DNA of 64,000 nt from Rhizobiales bacterium Ga0077525 (GCA_001464835.1 LNDS01000053.1:62001-126000); one strand, 5' to 3'. Counted from the stretch's first letter, positions 53,287 to 63,158 are shown. The notes: a model not told the origin generated them from the sequence alone. Numbers and translations: made by a program.

Positions 53287-54294
53287 ATGGCGCTACAGCC
53301 TGAAATGCCCGATTCCGGCAAAGCGGTCGAAAGGCTGCCTCCGCTGCAGGTGCTTTTGTGCTCGCCGCGTGGCTTCTGCGCCGGCGTGGTTCGTGCGATT
53401 GATTCGGTTGAGCAGGCGCTCAAGATCTATGGTCCGCCCGTCTATGTCCGCCACGAAATCGTGCACAACCGCTACGTCGTAGAAGGCTTGCGCGCCAAGG
53501 GGGCGATCTTCGTCGAGGAACTGAGCGAGGTTCCTGAAGGCACCGGCGCCCCGGTCATCTTCTCGGCGCATGGCGTGCCGCGCTCGGTGCCGCAGGAGGC
53601 GGGCGAGCGCAACCTGTTCGCGCTCGATGCGACGTGCCCTTTGGTCACCAAGGTCCACCGCGAGGCCGAAATCCATCACAAGCGCGGCCGCGAAATCGTG
53701 CTGATCGGACATGCCGGCCATCCGGAAGTCATCGGCACCATGGGCCAGCTTCCTGCCGGCAGCGTCACGCTGCTGGAGACTTTGGCGGATGCGGAAAAAT
53801 TTACGCCGCGCGAAGCAACCAATCTCGCATACGTCACGCAGACGACATTGTCGGTGCATGACACGGCGGAAATGATCGACCTGTTGAAGAAGCGGTTTCC
53901 GGCCATCGTCGGGCCGCACAAGGAAGACATCTGCTACGCGACGACCAACCGCCAGGAAGCGGTCAAGCGCGTCGCGCCCATCGTCGATGCGATGATCGTC
54001 GTCGGCGCGCCGAATTCGTCGAACTCGCAGCGCCTGAAGGAAGTCGCCGAGCGCGCGGGGTGTCCGCGCGCGGCTTTGGTGCAACGCGCCGTCGATATCG
54101 ACTGGAACGAGTTCGGCGCCATCGCGCGGCTCGGCATCACGGCGGGCGCTTCGGCGCCGGAAATCCTGGTCGAGGAAATCATCGGCGCCTTCGCGCAGCG
54201 TTACACCGTCAGTGTCGAGACCGTCTCTGCCGCCGAGGAGGGCGTGTTTTTTCCGCTGCCCCGTCCGCTGCGCGAAAATCAGGCGGCGGAGTAG
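53287..54294 (+). CDS. ispH: 4-hydroxy-3-methylbut-2-enyl diphosphate reductase
   Basis: A 335-residue IspH. The three cluster-ligating cysteines lie in [16 protein letters not shown] and DICYATTNR, and the substrate-binding SSNSQRL and the catalytic TQTTLS are present. It makes IPP and DMAPP in the last step of the MEP pathway. I prefer ATG 53287; a GTG-led frame upstream adds 16 residues without clear support. The next gene begins 7 bases after its stop. Confidence 0.95.
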   Translation: MALQPEMPDSGKAVERLPPLQVLLCSPRGFCAGVVRAIDSVEQALKIYGPPVYVRHEIVHNRYVVEGLRAKGAIFVEELSEVPEGTGAPVIFSAHGVPRSVPQEAGERNLFALDATCPLVTKVHREAEIHHKRGREIVLIGHAGHPEVIGTMGQLPAGSVTLLETLADAEKFTPREATNLAYVTQTTLSVHDTAEMIDLLKKRFPAIVGPHKEDICYATTNRQEAVKRVAPIVDAMIVVGAPNSSNSQRLKEVAERAGCPRAALVQRAVDIDWNEFGAIARLGITAGASAPEILVEEIIGAFAQRYTVSVETVSAAEEGVFFPLPRPLRENQAAE

Positions 54295-54301
54295 GACCTT
54301 C

Positions 54302-55264
54302 ATGGCCGTCTATACCGACGTCTCCGCCGACGATCTGGCGCGCTTTATCGCCCGTTACGATATCGGCGAACTGTTGTCCTACAAGGGTATTGCCGAAGGC
54401 GTCGAGAATTCGAATTTTCTCGTGCACACGTCGGCGGGCAATTTCATTCTGACGCTGTACGAGAAGCGCGTCGCCGAAGCCGACCTGCCGTTCTTTCTCG
54501 GGCTGATGGAGCATCTCGCCGCGCGCGGGCTTAATTGTCCGCAGCCGGTGAAGAACAGAGAAGGCGGCATGCTCGGTGTCGTCGCCGGGCGTCCGGCGGC
54601 CATCGTCACGTTTCTCGATGGCCTGTGGATTCGCAAGCCGAACGCCGGCCATTGCGCCGCGGTCGGCGAAGCGATGGCGCGGCTGCATCTGGCCGGCGCG
54701 GATTTTCCGATCAAACGGCCGAACGCGCTGTCGGTCGAAAGTTGGCGGCCATTGTTCGAGCATGCAGGAGCGCGCGGGGACAGCGTACGCGAAGGCCTGT
54801 GCAATGAGATCGTCGGCGAACTCGATGTGCTGGAAAAAAGCTGGCCGCGCGATCTGCCGGCCGGCGTCATTCATGCCGATCTGTTTCCTGATAACGTGTT
54901 CTTTCTCGGCGACAGACTCTCCGGCCTGATCGATTTCTATTTCGCCTGCAACGACATGTTCGCTTACGATGTCGCCATTTGCCTGAATTGCTGGTGCTTC
55001 GAGCCGGATCATTCCTTCAACGTCACCAAGGGCCGCGCGCTGCTCAAGGGTTACGAGAAGGTACGGCCGCTGTCGGACGCCGAGCGCGCGGCGCTGCCGG
55101 TGCTGGCGCGCGGCGCGGCGATGCGTTTCCTGCTGACGCGCTTGGTCGACTGGCTGGCGGTGCCGGAAGGCGCTTTGGTCAAGCCGAAGAACCCGCTGGA
55201 ATATCGCGGCAAGCTGCGCTTTCATCAGTCGGTGAAGAGCGCGAGCGATTACGGGTTATCTTGA
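54302..55264 (+). CDS. thrB: Homoserine kinase (APH-type)
   Basis: A 320-residue protein of the aminoglycoside-phosphotransferase fold. [10 protein letters not shown], the catalytic loop [13 protein letters not shown] and LIDFYFAC are typical of the rhizobial ThrB. It phosphorylates homoserine for threonine synthesis. It is sandwiched in an ispH-thrB-rnhA operon, with its stop overlapping rnhA's start as TGATG. Confidence 0.93.
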   Translation: MAVYTDVSADDLARFIARYDIGELLSYKGIAEGVENSNFLVHTSAGNFILTLYEKRVAEADLPFFLGLMEHLAARGLNCPQPVKNREGGMLGVVAGRPAAIVTFLDGLWIRKPNAGHCAAVGEAMARLHLAGADFPIKRPNALSVESWRPLFEHAGARGDSVREGLCNEIVGELDVLEKSWPRDLPAGVIHADLFPDNVFFLGDRLSGLIDFYFACNDMFAYDVAICLNCWCFEPDHSFNVTKGRALLKGYEKVRPLSDAERAALPVLARGAAMRFLLTRLVDWLAVPEGALVKPKNPLEYRGKLRFHQSVKSASDYGLS

Positions 55265-55731
55265 TGTCTGAACAGCGCGTCACAATTCACACCGACGGCG
55301 CTTGCTCGGGCAATCCGGGGCCGGGCGGCTGGGGCGCGATCCTGTCTTTCGGCGACACCGAAAAGGAATTGATGGGCGGCGAAGCGCACACCACCAACAA
55401 CCGCATGGAGTTGATGGCGGCGATCGCGGCGCTCGAGGCGTTGAAGCGGCCGTGCACCGTCGATCTGCACACCGACAGCCAGTATCTGCGCAACGGCATC
55501 ATGAGCTGGATTCACAGCTGGAAAAAGAACGGCTGGCGCACCGCCGACAAAAAGCCGGTCAAGAATGTCGATCTGTGGAAACGGCTCGACGATGCGCTCG
55601 GCCAGCACAAGATTCACTGGCACTGGGTCAAGGGCCACGCCGGCCACGCGCAGAACGAGCGCGCCGACCAACTGGCGCGCGACGGTCTTGTCGCCGCGCG
55701 CGCCGGGGCCAAGGGTGCCATGAGCAAATAA
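55264..55731 (+). CDS. rnhA: Ribonuclease HI
   Basis: A 155-residue RNase HI. Catalytic residues are visible in [10 protein letters not shown] (Asp), MELMAAI (Glu), TDSQYL (Asp) and [12 protein letters not shown] (His, Asp). It removes RNA in RNA-DNA hybrids. It overlaps thrB by one base and is followed by a terminator. Confidence 0.95.
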   Translation: MSEQRVTIHTDGACSGNPGPGGWGAILSFGDTEKELMGGEAHTTNNRMELMAAIAALEALKRPCTVDLHTDSQYLRNGIMSWIHSWKKNGWRTADKKPVKNVDLWKRLDDALGQHKIHWHWVKGHAGHAQNERADQLARDGLVAARAGAKGAMSK

Positions 55732-55733
55732 AA

Positions 55734-55757
55734 ACGGCCGGGCATAAAGCCCGGCCG
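55734..55757. terminator. Terminator between rnhA and peroxiredoxin
   Basis: CGGCCGGGC-ATAAA-GCCCGGCCG forms a 9-base perfect stem following AAAAA, just after the rnhA stop. It may act for both converging genes. It resembles the hairpin at 20441. Confidence 0.75.
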
Positions 55758-55781
55758 CGTCGCATTTGAAATTTGAAAAAT

Positions 55782-56267
55782 CTAGATCTGGCCGAGCAGC
55801 GCCTGGCCGCCGGACACTTCGCACTTGCCTGGCGCTTCCTCGATGTTGATCTGCTTGACGACGCCGTCTTCGACCAGCATCGAATAGCGCTTGGAGCGGA
55901 TGCCGAGGCCGTTCCCCGACGCATCCAAAGTCATGTCGATGGCCTTGGCGAAATCGGCGCTGCCGTCGGCGAGAAAATCGATCTTGCCGTCGCCGCCGGT
56001 CTTCTCGGCCCAGGCTTTCATGACGAACGGATCGTTGACGGCGGTCACGGCGACGGTGTCGACGCCCTTGGCCTTGAAGGCATCGAGATTGCCGAGGAAG
56101 CTCGGCATATGCAGGTTCGAGCAGGTCGGCGTGAAGGCGCCCGGCACGGCGAACAGCGCGACCTTCTTGCCCTTGAAAATCTCGTCGGTGGTTTTCGGCT
56201 TCGGGCCTTCCGCGGTCATGACGCGGAACGTCGTGGAGGGGAGTTTGTCGCCGACCTTGATGGGCAT
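55782..56267 (-). CDS. Peroxiredoxin (Prx5/AhpE-like group)
   Basis: A 161-residue peroxiredoxin. The peroxidatic Cys lies in PGAFTPTCSNLHMPSF near residue 49. The signature and length match the atypical Prx5-like group. A second Cys near the C-terminus (APGKCEVSGG) may be the resolving one. It reduces hydrogen peroxide and organic peroxides with glutathione/glutaredoxin or thioredoxin. Confidence 0.92.
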   Translation of the reverse strand: MPIKVGDKLPSTTFRVMTAEGPKPKTTDEIFKGKKVALFAVPGAFTPTCSNLHMPSFLGNLDAFKAKGVDTVAVTAVNDPFVMKAWAEKTGGDGKIDFLADGSADFAKAIDMTLDASGNGLGIRSKRYSMLVEDGVVKQINIEEAPGKCEVSGGQALLGQI

Positions 56268-56331
56268 GGGTTTTCCTCTGAGCGTTTATGGATTTTAGTT
56301 TCCGGCGGCAAAATAGCCCCGTTTACGCGGC

Positions 56332-57183
56332 CTAGTCGAGATGAGTTTTTATCTCGACGGCGCGGCCACCTTCGACCACGGTGAAAGTCAGTTCGAACGC
56401 GCCTTTCGGGCTGACGCCGGGCGGCAATCCGTCGAGTTCGAAGCCGAAATGCTGGCGGCCGGCCGGCGCGCCTTGTGCCGGCTTGGGAATGGGCAGGGCC
56501 CATTCGGCGCTCGGGCCCTCGACGAAAACCAGCGCCTGTCCGCCGCTTGGCGTTTTCAGATCGACGGCGACCAGCGGCTTGGCCGCGTCGTTGACGCGCT
56601 TTGCGGTCAGCTCCAGTTCGGCGGCGGCAACCGGCGCCGGCACTTTTGCTTCGGCCGCGACCAGCAATATGTCATTCGCACTCGGCCCGGCTGTGAGCGG
56701 CAGTTCGGCGCGCGCTTCCGCCGGAATGCACAATTTCTCGCACACGGCGTAATCGAGCTTCAGCCGCAAGATGACGGGCTTGCCGGCGTCGCGCGGCACG
56801 ACCTGGACCGGGAAAATGACGCTGTCGCTGTAGCCGATCGATTGGCCGCCGCCATCCTTGAACAGAACCGGCGCCGGATAGCGTACTTTGGCGCTGCGCA
56901 CATTGTCCGAACCGGAAAAGTCGAAGCGCGGCGGCACGCCGGCATCGCCCGGATAGCGCCAATACGTATGCCAGCCTGGCTGCATTTTTACCTCGACGCC
57001 GGCGCGCAGCGCTGCGTCTCCGGCCGTGCTGGCGCCGGCAATCAGGCGGACCGCCGATTTCAAGTCCTGGCTCCAGGCGGACGCGTCGGCGGCGACGGCC
57101 GGTGTTATCGGCGTGGCGGCAAGCGCACACAGCAGCAGCGCCAGCCGCGCGAAGCCGCGCTGCGATATGTGACGGTCGATCAT
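56332..57183 (-). CDS. Stand-alone DsbD N-terminal domain protein
   Basis: A 283-residue exported protein with a signal peptide (hydrophobic residues near 12-30 ending VAADA). The mature part matches the N-terminal (DsbC/DsbD-type) domain of DsbD, with GWHTYWRYPGDAGVPP and the redox pair in DYAVCEKLCIPAEA. No DsbD membrane or thioredoxin domain is encoded in the same gene or next to it. It should carry thiol electrons in the periplasm. Start ATG 57183 is preferred; ATG 57210 is possible. Confidence 0.8.
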   Translation of the reverse strand: MIDRHISQRGFARLALLLCALAATPITPAVAADASAWSQDLKSAVRLIAGASTAGDAALRAGVEVKMQPGWHTYWRYPGDAGVPPRFDFSGSDNVRSAKVRYPAPVLFKDGGGQSIGYSDSVIFPVQVVPRDAGKPVILRLKLDYAVCEKLCIPAEARAELPLTAGPSANDILLVAAEAKVPAPVAAAELELTAKRVNDAAKPLVAVDLKTPSGGQALVFVEGPSAEWALPIPKPAQGAPAGRQHFGFELDGLPPGVSPKGAFELTFTVVEGGRAVEIKTHLD

Positions 57184-57364
57184 GCCGCCCGATCTAGTGG
57201 GGAATGCCATGCAACGCCATTGAATTCCTTGTGACTACCGGGTGACCGCCGCGCAGGCGGCTTTCCACTCTGCCACAATTGGCGGCCAGAATCGAAATGT
57301 CCGATGAACTTTTAGCCGCGACCATCGTTTGCAAAGGTCGGTCGATCGGGGGTACCTTTTCGCC

Positions 57365-57991
57365 ATGAAAGCATCACGCCGCAAATCGACCGCTTCGGCA
57401 ACGCACATCGCGCGCGGCTATCTCGACGGCCAGATGCTGATCGCCATGCCGACGATGAACGACGAGCGCTTCGAACGCGCGGTGATTTATGTTTGTGCGC
57501 ATTCGACAGAAGGCGCGATGGGCATCGTCGTCAACCAGCCGGCATCGAACATCCGGTTTCCCGATCTGCTGGTGCAGCTCGAAGTGATCCCGGCGGCCGA
57601 GCGTATCGAACTGCCGACCGGTGCCGATGCGGTCAAGGTGCTCAAAGGCGGGCCGGTCGAAACCGGACGCGGCTTTGTCCTGCACTCCGCCGATTTCTTC
57701 ATCGAGAACTCGACATTGCCGATCGACGACGGCATCTGCCTGACGGCGACGTTGGATATTCTCAAAGCCATCGCGCATGGCGACGGCCCGGAGAGCGCCA
57801 TTCTCGCGCTCGGTTATGCCGGCTGGGCGCCGGGCCAGCTCGAGCAGGAAATTCAGCAGAACGGCTGGCTGCATTGCGCGGCCGATCCGGAATTGATTTT
57901 CGGCGCCGACACCGGCGGCAAGTACGACAAGGCGCTGCGCAAGATCGGCATCGACCTCAGCCATTTGTCAAACGAAGCCGGGCACGCCTGA
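57365..57991 (+). CDS. YqgE/AlgH (UPF0301) family protein
   Basis: A 208-residue protein with the UPF0301 signature: [53 protein letters not shown] and [16 protein letters not shown]. The family has a known fold and no settled function. It converges on the next gene through repeat copy 4. ATG 57365 is chosen over an in-frame start at 57329. Confidence 0.9.
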   Translation: MKASRRKSTASATHIARGYLDGQMLIAMPTMNDERFERAVIYVCAHSTEGAMGIVVNQPASNIRFPDLLVQLEVIPAAERIELPTGADAVKVLKGGPVETGRGFVLHSADFFIENSTLPIDDGICLTATLDILKAIAHGDGPESAILALGYAGWAPGQLEQEIQQNGWLHCAADPELIFGADTGGKYDKALRKIGIDLSHLSNEAGHA

Positions 57992-58094
57992 CTCGTCATT
58001 CCGGACGCAGCGAAGCTGCGATCCGGAATCCAGTTGTTAGATTCCGACAGCTATATCCGGATTCCGGTGCGCGCTCATGCGCGCCCCGGAATGT
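57992..58094. repeat. Intergenic palindromic repeat, copy 4 (divergent variant)
   Basis: GTCATTCCGGACGCAGCGAAGCTGCGATCCGGAATCCAG, then CCGGATTCCGGTGCGCGCTCATGCGCGCCCCGGAATG. It has the same two-hairpin plan as copies 1-3 but a different stem sequence, and again fills a gap between converging genes. Confidence 0.75.
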
Positions 58095-58103
58095 TGGAGC
58101 AGC

Positions 58104-58709
58104 TTACTTCGCCGGCGACGCCGGGCACATCGCGGCCGGACCGAAGTGCGGATAGCCGTTCTTTTTCATGTAGGCGGCAAACAGCCCATTGGCGGCGGCA
58201 TCGGCTTTCGGCGCAGCCGCCGACCACAGACTGTTGCAGCCGTCATTGCCGTCATTGCCGCACTCGCCGCCGAGCGTATTCATCGCGCCGGTATAGACCG
58301 GACAGGTGCAGGTGGTCTTGTTCGGGTTGGCGCGATCGACGACACAAGGCGCACCGTAACACCAGGCCCATAATTGATTGCTATTGCCGCAGCTCATGGT
58401 CTTGTTGGTCTCGTTGTAGAGATTCGAATAGGTCGAGACCAAAAAGGTCCGCGCGTTGCGGACAACCGGCACACGCGATTGGCAGCTGCCCGGACCCATC
58501 GACCAGCCCTGACGCACATCGCACGAGCAATTCGCATATCTGACGGTTTGATTTGGCCCCACGACCGGCTGACAAAGCGCCTTGATGCAGAGCGCGTAGG
58601 TGCCGTTGCAGAAGACGGGCTTGCCGAGCGGCGGCGGCGACTGCGCGGCGGCGATAAATGGCGACAATGCGAGCGCGGCGGCAAGCAACAGCGATTTGAC
58701 GAAAGTCAT
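58104..58709 (-). CDS. Secreted cysteine-rich hypothetical protein
   Basis: A 201-residue protein. A signal peptide ends near residue 24 (IAAAQ). The mature part holds 14 cysteines in short clusters (VFCNG, LCIKALC, NCSCD, TCTCP, GECGN), which should form disulfides in the periplasm or outside. No enzymatic motif is visible and I do not recognise the family. ATG 58707-58709 has GGGGAGAA upstream. Confidence 0.72.
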   Translation of the reverse strand: MTFVKSLLLAAALALSPFIAAAQSPPPLGKPVFCNGTYALCIKALCQPVVGPNQTVRYANCSCDVRQGWSMGPGSCQSRVPVVRNARTFLVSTYSNLYNETNKTMSCGNSNQLWAWCYGAPCVVDRANPNKTTCTCPVYTGAMNTLGGECGNDGNDGCNSLWSAAAPKADAAANGLFAAYMKKNGYPHFGPAAMCPASPAK

Positions 58710-58782
58710 CGGCGTTCTCCCCAAGGCTCAAGCCAATGGGGGGAAGCATGCCGAAAAGCGAAGTGCAACTCAAGAGAGAAAA

Positions 58783-61683
58783 TTATTCAGACGCAACCTT
58801 AAAGGCGCGAACGCTGGGCGGCTTGCCGAGCAGCAGGTCGCGGGCGGCTTCCGAGGTCATCGGCTCGCCGAAGGCAAAACCCTGCGCATATTCGCAGCCG
58901 AGCTGGTACAGCTCGACGGCATCGCTGTCGGTCTCGGCGCCTTCGGCGACGACTTCCATGCCGAGATCATGCGCCAGTGAAATGATCGAGCGCAGGATGA
59001 CCGGCCGCGTGCCGCGCGTCGTGGTGCGCACGAAAGACTGGTCGATCTTGATGGTGTCGAACGGGAAGCGTTGCAAATAGGCGAGCGACGAATGGCCGGT
59101 GCCGAAATCGTCGAGCGACAGGCCGGCGCCGAGTTCCTTGATGCGGGTCAGCATCTGCGCCGCGTGTTCGGGATTTTCCATCACCAGCGATTCGGTGATC
59201 TCGAGCTTGAGCGAGCCGCGCGCCACCGGTGTACGGGCGAGAACGCCGCGCAAATCCTGGATCAGGTCGTGGCGCAGCAATTGCCGTGACGACACGTTGA
59301 CCGAAGCGAACACCGGCTCGCGGCCCTTGGTGGCGGCCTGCCAGCCGGCCAGTTGCTTGGCGGTGTGATCGAGCACGAACAGTCCGAGATCGACGATCAG
59401 GCCGATTTCCTCGGCGATCGAAATGAATTCGGCCGGCGACAGCCGCCCCATTTTCGGATGATCCCAGCGCGCCAAAGCTTCAAAGCCGGCAATGGCGCGA
59501 TCCTCCAACCGCACGATCGGCTGGAACAGCACCTTGATTTCCTGCCGCTCGATGGCGCGGCGCAGTTCGGATTCCATCGTGAGGCGGTCGGTCTTGCGCG
59601 CGCGCATCGCCGGCTTGAAGATTTCGATGCGGTCGCCGCCAATGCGCTTGGCGTAATACATCGCCAGTTCGGCATCCTTGAGGACTTCCTCGGTGCGGTG
59701 CGGCGCGCCTTCGGCCAGCGCCAGACCGATCGACGCGGTAAGGAATATTTCGCGATCGTTGAAGGCGATCGGCGCGCGCAGCGCGCGGCGCAATGTTTCG
59801 CTGAAGGCGACGATGCGCGCCGGCTCGCGCTCGGACAGCAGGATGACGGCGAACTGGTCGCCGGATAGCCGCGCCAACGTGTCCTGCGGCTTGAGCAGGC
59901 GCGATAGGCGGCGCGCGATGGTCAATAGGATCGAGTCGCCGACCGCGATGCCGACCGAGTCGTTGACCTGCTTGAAGCGGTCGATGTCGATCACCATCAC
60001 TGACGGGCGGATGTTGCTGTCGGAGCGGGCGAAGGCGAAGGCCGCTTCCATGCGGTCGATGAACAATTCGCGGTTCGGCAGGCCGGTGAGGTTGTCGTGT
60101 ACGGCGTCGAACAGCAGCCGCTCCTCGGCGTTCTTGAAGTCGGTGACGTCGGTCAATGTGCCGACAACGCGCACGACCTCGCCGTCGGAGCCGACCACGG
60201 GCCGCGCCTTCAGCGTGAACCAAAGATAGTGGCCGTCGGTGGTGCGCAGGCGGAAATCCTGGTTGAGCCGGCCGCGCCTTGTTTCGACGATGCTGTCCAG
60301 CGAGGCGCGGAAGCGGTCGCGGTCGAGCGCATGCAGCACTTCGAGCCACTGCGCCGCCGGGCCTTCGAGCGCGCCGCGCTTGAGGCCGAGGACATGTTCG
60401 GTTTCCGGGCTGGTGAACACCTTGTCGGCCGAGACGTCCCAGTCCCAGATCATGTCGCCGGCGCCGGTCAAGGCCAGCGCCCGGCGTTCGACGTCGGAGA
60501 CGATGCCATGGGTGATGCCGCCGGCGAAGGCGTGCTGCATGACCGTGAAGCCGATCAGCATGACGATCAGAACGAGGCCGCCGAGCAGCGCCGGGCCGAT
60601 GATGTCGTTCTGCGCGCCGCCCATCACAGCGATGCCGGCGGTGAAGGTCCACACCACCAGCAAAAGCCAGGTCGGGATCAACAGCACCGCGCGATCGAAG
60701 CCGTGCGTCGAGAGATAGATGACCAGCGCGAGGCCGATCACCGCGATGCCGGCGAGCGACATACGCGCAATGCCGGCGGCGACGGCTGGATCGAACACGG
60801 CGACCGCGATCAGTGCGGCGAGCGCCGCCAGCCAGGCGATGGTGATATGCGCGTAGCGCACATGCCAGCGCGACAGATTGAGGTAGGCGAACAGGAACAC
60901 GAGCAGCGTCGCCGACAGGATGGCTTCGCCGCAGGCGCGCCAGACGCGCTCGGCGCCGGCCGACATGTCGAACACCTTGCCCCAGAAGCCGAAGTCGATC
61001 CCGATGTAGATCAACACCGCCCAGCCGAGCGCGGCGGCGGCCGGAAACATCACCGAGCCCTTGACCACGAACAAAATGGTCAGGAACAGCGCCAGCAATC
61101 CGGCGATGCCGATGACGATGCCCTGATAGAGCGTGAACGAGTTGACCTTGTCCTTGTACGCATCTGGCTCCCACAAATAGATCTGCGGCAGACGGTCGGT
61201 GCGCAGTTCGGCGACGTAAGTGACGACAGTGCCGGGATCGAGCGTGACGCGGAAAATATCCGACGTCGTCGATTCCTGCCGCACCGGGCGGTCGCCGGTC
61301 GATGGCGTGATGCCGGCGAGGCGCGACAGACCAAGATCGGGCCAGATCAGTCCGGAGCCGACCATGCGGTAATGCGGCACGACGATGAGGCGGTCGATCT
61401 GTTCGTCGGAATTGTTGGTGAGCGCGAAGGTCGCCCAGTTGGTGTTGCCTTCACGAGCGCGCACCTCGATGCGGCGAACGATGCCGTCCGGTCCCGGCGC
61501 GGTCGAAACCTGGATGCGGTCGGCTTCGGTTTTGACGCGCTCGGTGGCGGCGGTGATGTCGATGGCCGAGGTATCGAGCCGCACGTTCACGGCTTCCACG
61601 GCATGCGCGCGCGACGCCATGAGCACGGCGGCGGTCAGCACGAATATGGTCGCTAGTCGGTGAACGGCACGCCTCGAATTCAA
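58783..61683 (-). CDS. Membrane GGDEF-EAL receptor with 7TM and PAS domains
   Basis: A 966-residue protein. A signal-like segment (8-28), an extracellular domain (30-185, DISM-like), seven transmembrane helices (about 190-395), PAS (about 410-525), GGDEF-like (about 535-690) and EAL (about 700-950) follow in that order. The GGDEF site reads LSGDQF, so it probably does not make c-di-GMP and may instead bind GTP. The EAL domain keeps FEALARWDHP, ASVNVSSRQL, KLEITESL and LDDFGTGHSSL with its metal-binding residues, so it is expected to be an active phosphodiesterase. The start appears to be TTG at 61683. Confidence 0.86.
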   Translation of the reverse strand: MNSRRAVHRLATIFVLTAAVLMASRAHAVEAVNVRLDTSAIDITAATERVKTEADRIQVSTAPGPDGIVRRIEVRAREGNTNWATFALTNNSDEQIDRLIVVPHYRMVGSGLIWPDLGLSRLAGITPSTGDRPVRQESTTSDIFRVTLDPGTVVTYVAELRTDRLPQIYLWEPDAYKDKVNSFTLYQGIVIGIAGLLALFLTILFVVKGSVMFPAAAALGWAVLIYIGIDFGFWGKVFDMSAGAERVWRACGEAILSATLLVFLFAYLNLSRWHVRYAHITIAWLAALAALIAVAVFDPAVAAGIARMSLAGIAVIGLALVIYLSTHGFDRAVLLIPTWLLLVVWTFTAGIAVMGGAQNDIIGPALLGGLVLIVMLIGFTVMQHAFAGGITHGIVSDVERRALALTGAGDMIWDWDVSADKVFTSPETEHVLGLKRGALEGPAAQWLEVLHALDRDRFRASLDSIVETRRGRLNQDFRLRTTDGHYLWFTLKARPVVGSDGEVVRVVGTLTDVTDFKNAEERLLFDAVHDNLTGLPNRELFIDRMEAAFAFARSDSNIRPSVMVIDIDRFKQVNDSVGIAVGDSILLTIARRLSRLLKPQDTLARLSGDQFAVILLSEREPARIVAFSETLRRALRAPIAFNDREIFLTASIGLALAEGAPHRTEEVLKDAELAMYYAKRIGGDRIEIFKPAMRARKTDRLTMESELRRAIERQEIKVLFQPIVRLEDRAIAGFEALARWDHPKMGRLSPAEFISIAEEIGLIVDLGLFVLDHTAKQLAGWQAATKGREPVFASVNVSSRQLLRHDLIQDLRGVLARTPVARGSLKLEITESLVMENPEHAAQMLTRIKELGAGLSLDDFGTGHSSLAYLQRFPFDTIKIDQSFVRTTTRGTRPVILRSIISLAHDLGMEVVAEGAETDSDAVELYQLGCEYAQGFAFGEPMTSEAARDLLLGKPPSVRAFKVASE

Positions 61684-61832
61684 ACGTTACCCCCCGGCTG
61701 GCGATCCGCCGGCCCGCCTCCCAAAGGAGTAGCGGGCCGCCGGGGGGGCGGGCAAGCGTTTAGCGATTAACCATGATTGTGGCGGGGGATAGGCTTAACG
61801 CCTGTCCGGCCGCTTATGCGGTATCGGACAGT

Positions 61833-61859
61833 CGAAACGGGCGAATTCGGCCCGTTTCG
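61833..61859. terminator. Stem-loop after quinone oxidoreductase gene
   Basis: CGAAACGGGC-GAATTCG-GCCCGTTTCG, a 10-base perfect stem, immediately beyond the minus-strand stop at 61863. Confidence 0.65.
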
Positions 61860-61862
61860 GCA

Positions 61863-62858
61863 CTAAACCTCCAGCACGATCTTGCCGATATGCGCGCTGC
61901 TCTCCATCAGCGCATGTGCGTCCGAAGCCTTGCCCAGCGGGAAGGTCTTGTAGATGACCGGCTTGACGGTGCCGGCGGCCAAGAGGGGCAGCACCTTCTG
62001 CTCGATGGCGTCGCGGATCGCGCCTTTATCGGCGACCGCGCGCGAGCGCAGAGTCGAGCCGGTATGATGCAGGCGCTTCAACATGATGCGGCGGAAATCG
62101 ACGGTCGCTTTCGGCGAGCCGGCGAAGGCGATCTGCACGATGCGGCCTTCGACGGAAGCTGCTTCATAATTGCGGCCGATGTATTCGCCGCCGACCATGT
62201 CGAGGATGACGTCGGCGCCTTTGCCGTCGGTCGCGGTCTTGACGGCGGCGACGAAGTCTTCCGTTTTATAATTGATGGCGACGTCGGCGCCGAGCTTGCG
62301 GCAGGCCTCGCACTTTTCTTCCGAACCGGCGGTGACGATGACACGCGCGCCGAACTGCTTGGCGAGTTGGATCGCAGTCGTGCCGATGCCGGACGAGCCG
62401 CCATGCACCAGCAAGGTTTCGCCTTCCTTGAGGCCACCACGTTCGAACACGTTGTGCCAGACGGTGAAGAATGTTTCCGGCACCGCGGCGGCTTCGACCA
62501 TCGACAGGCCCGAGACCGGCATAGCGTGGCTGGCGTGCGCGACGGCGTATTGCGCGTAGCCGCCGCCGACAACCAGCGCCATGACGCGGTCGCCGATCGC
62601 CCAGCGCTTGATGGCGGAGCCGAGCGCTGCGATCTCGCCGGCGATTTCGAGACCTGGCACATCCGGCGCGCCGGGCGGCGGCGGATAGAGGCCCTTGCGT
62701 TGCTGCACGTCCGGACGATTGACGCCGGCGGCTGCGATCTTGACGAGGATTTCGTCTTCGCGCGGGGCGGGGACCGGGCGCTGTTCCGGCACTAGAACCT
62801 CCGGACCACCGGGTTCCTTGATGCCGATGACGGTCATGGTGGTCGGAAGGGCGGTCAT
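61863..62858 (-). CDS. NAD(P)H quinone oxidoreductase (PIG3-like MDR family)
   Basis: A 331-residue zinc-independent medium-chain dehydrogenase/reductase. AAAGVNRPDVQQRKGLYPPPPG and the nucleotide motif VHGGSSGIGTTAIQLAK are typical of the PIG3/QOR group, and catalytic zinc ligands are missing. It reduces quinones with NADPH. ATG 62856-62858 is preferred. It diverges from DUF1192. Confidence 0.9.
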   Translation of the reverse strand: MTALPTTMTVIGIKEPGGPEVLVPEQRPVPAPREDEILVKIAAAGVNRPDVQQRKGLYPPPPGAPDVPGLEIAGEIAALGSAIKRWAIGDRVMALVVGGGYAQYAVAHASHAMPVSGLSMVEAAAVPETFFTVWHNVFERGGLKEGETLLVHGGSSGIGTTAIQLAKQFGARVIVTAGSEEKCEACRKLGADVAINYKTEDFVAAVKTATDGKGADVILDMVGGEYIGRNYEAASVEGRIVQIAFAGSPKATVDFRRIMLKRLHHTGSTLRSRAVADKGAIRDAIEQKVLPLLAAGTVKPVIYKTFPLGKASDAHALMESSAHIGKIVLEV

Positions 62859-62963
62859 GAAATCCTCATTGGCTGGATCGCGCGTGCCGCTTTTTATGCG
62901 GCGCTCAACGATGTGACAACCCGGTGCGGCCCGGTTAGGTTTTTGCAAAAAGGGAGGCCAGCG

Positions 62964-63158
62964 ATGGCGGCATTCGACGACGACGACCGGCCGAAAAAGA
63001 AGACCGCGCATGAGATCGGGCAGGACCTAGGCTTGCTCTCGGTCGAGGAACTGCAATTGCGTGTGCAACTGATGCAGGACGAGATCAAAAGGCTGGAAGC
63101 CGACATGGCGCAAAAACGCGCTAAACGGGCGGCGGCCGACCAGTTTTTCAAGCGTTGA
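62964..63158 (+). CDS. DUF1192 family protein
   Basis: A 64-residue helical protein. The DUF1192 pattern is IGQDLGLLSVEELQLRVQLMQDEIKRLEADM, with a basic C-terminus. It likely forms a short coiled coil. ATG 62964 follows GGGAGG. It lies upstream of the candidate small RNA and rcdA. Confidence 0.85.
   Translation: MAAFDDDDRPKKKTAHEIGQDLGLLSVEELQLRVQLMQDEIKRLEADMAQKRAKRAAADQFFKR

Noticed and set aside
60097..61656. A plus-strand frame of 519 codons opposite the GGDEF-EAL receptor
   Set aside because: His/Arg/Gly-rich shadow composition and no motif; the minus-strand gene is well supported.
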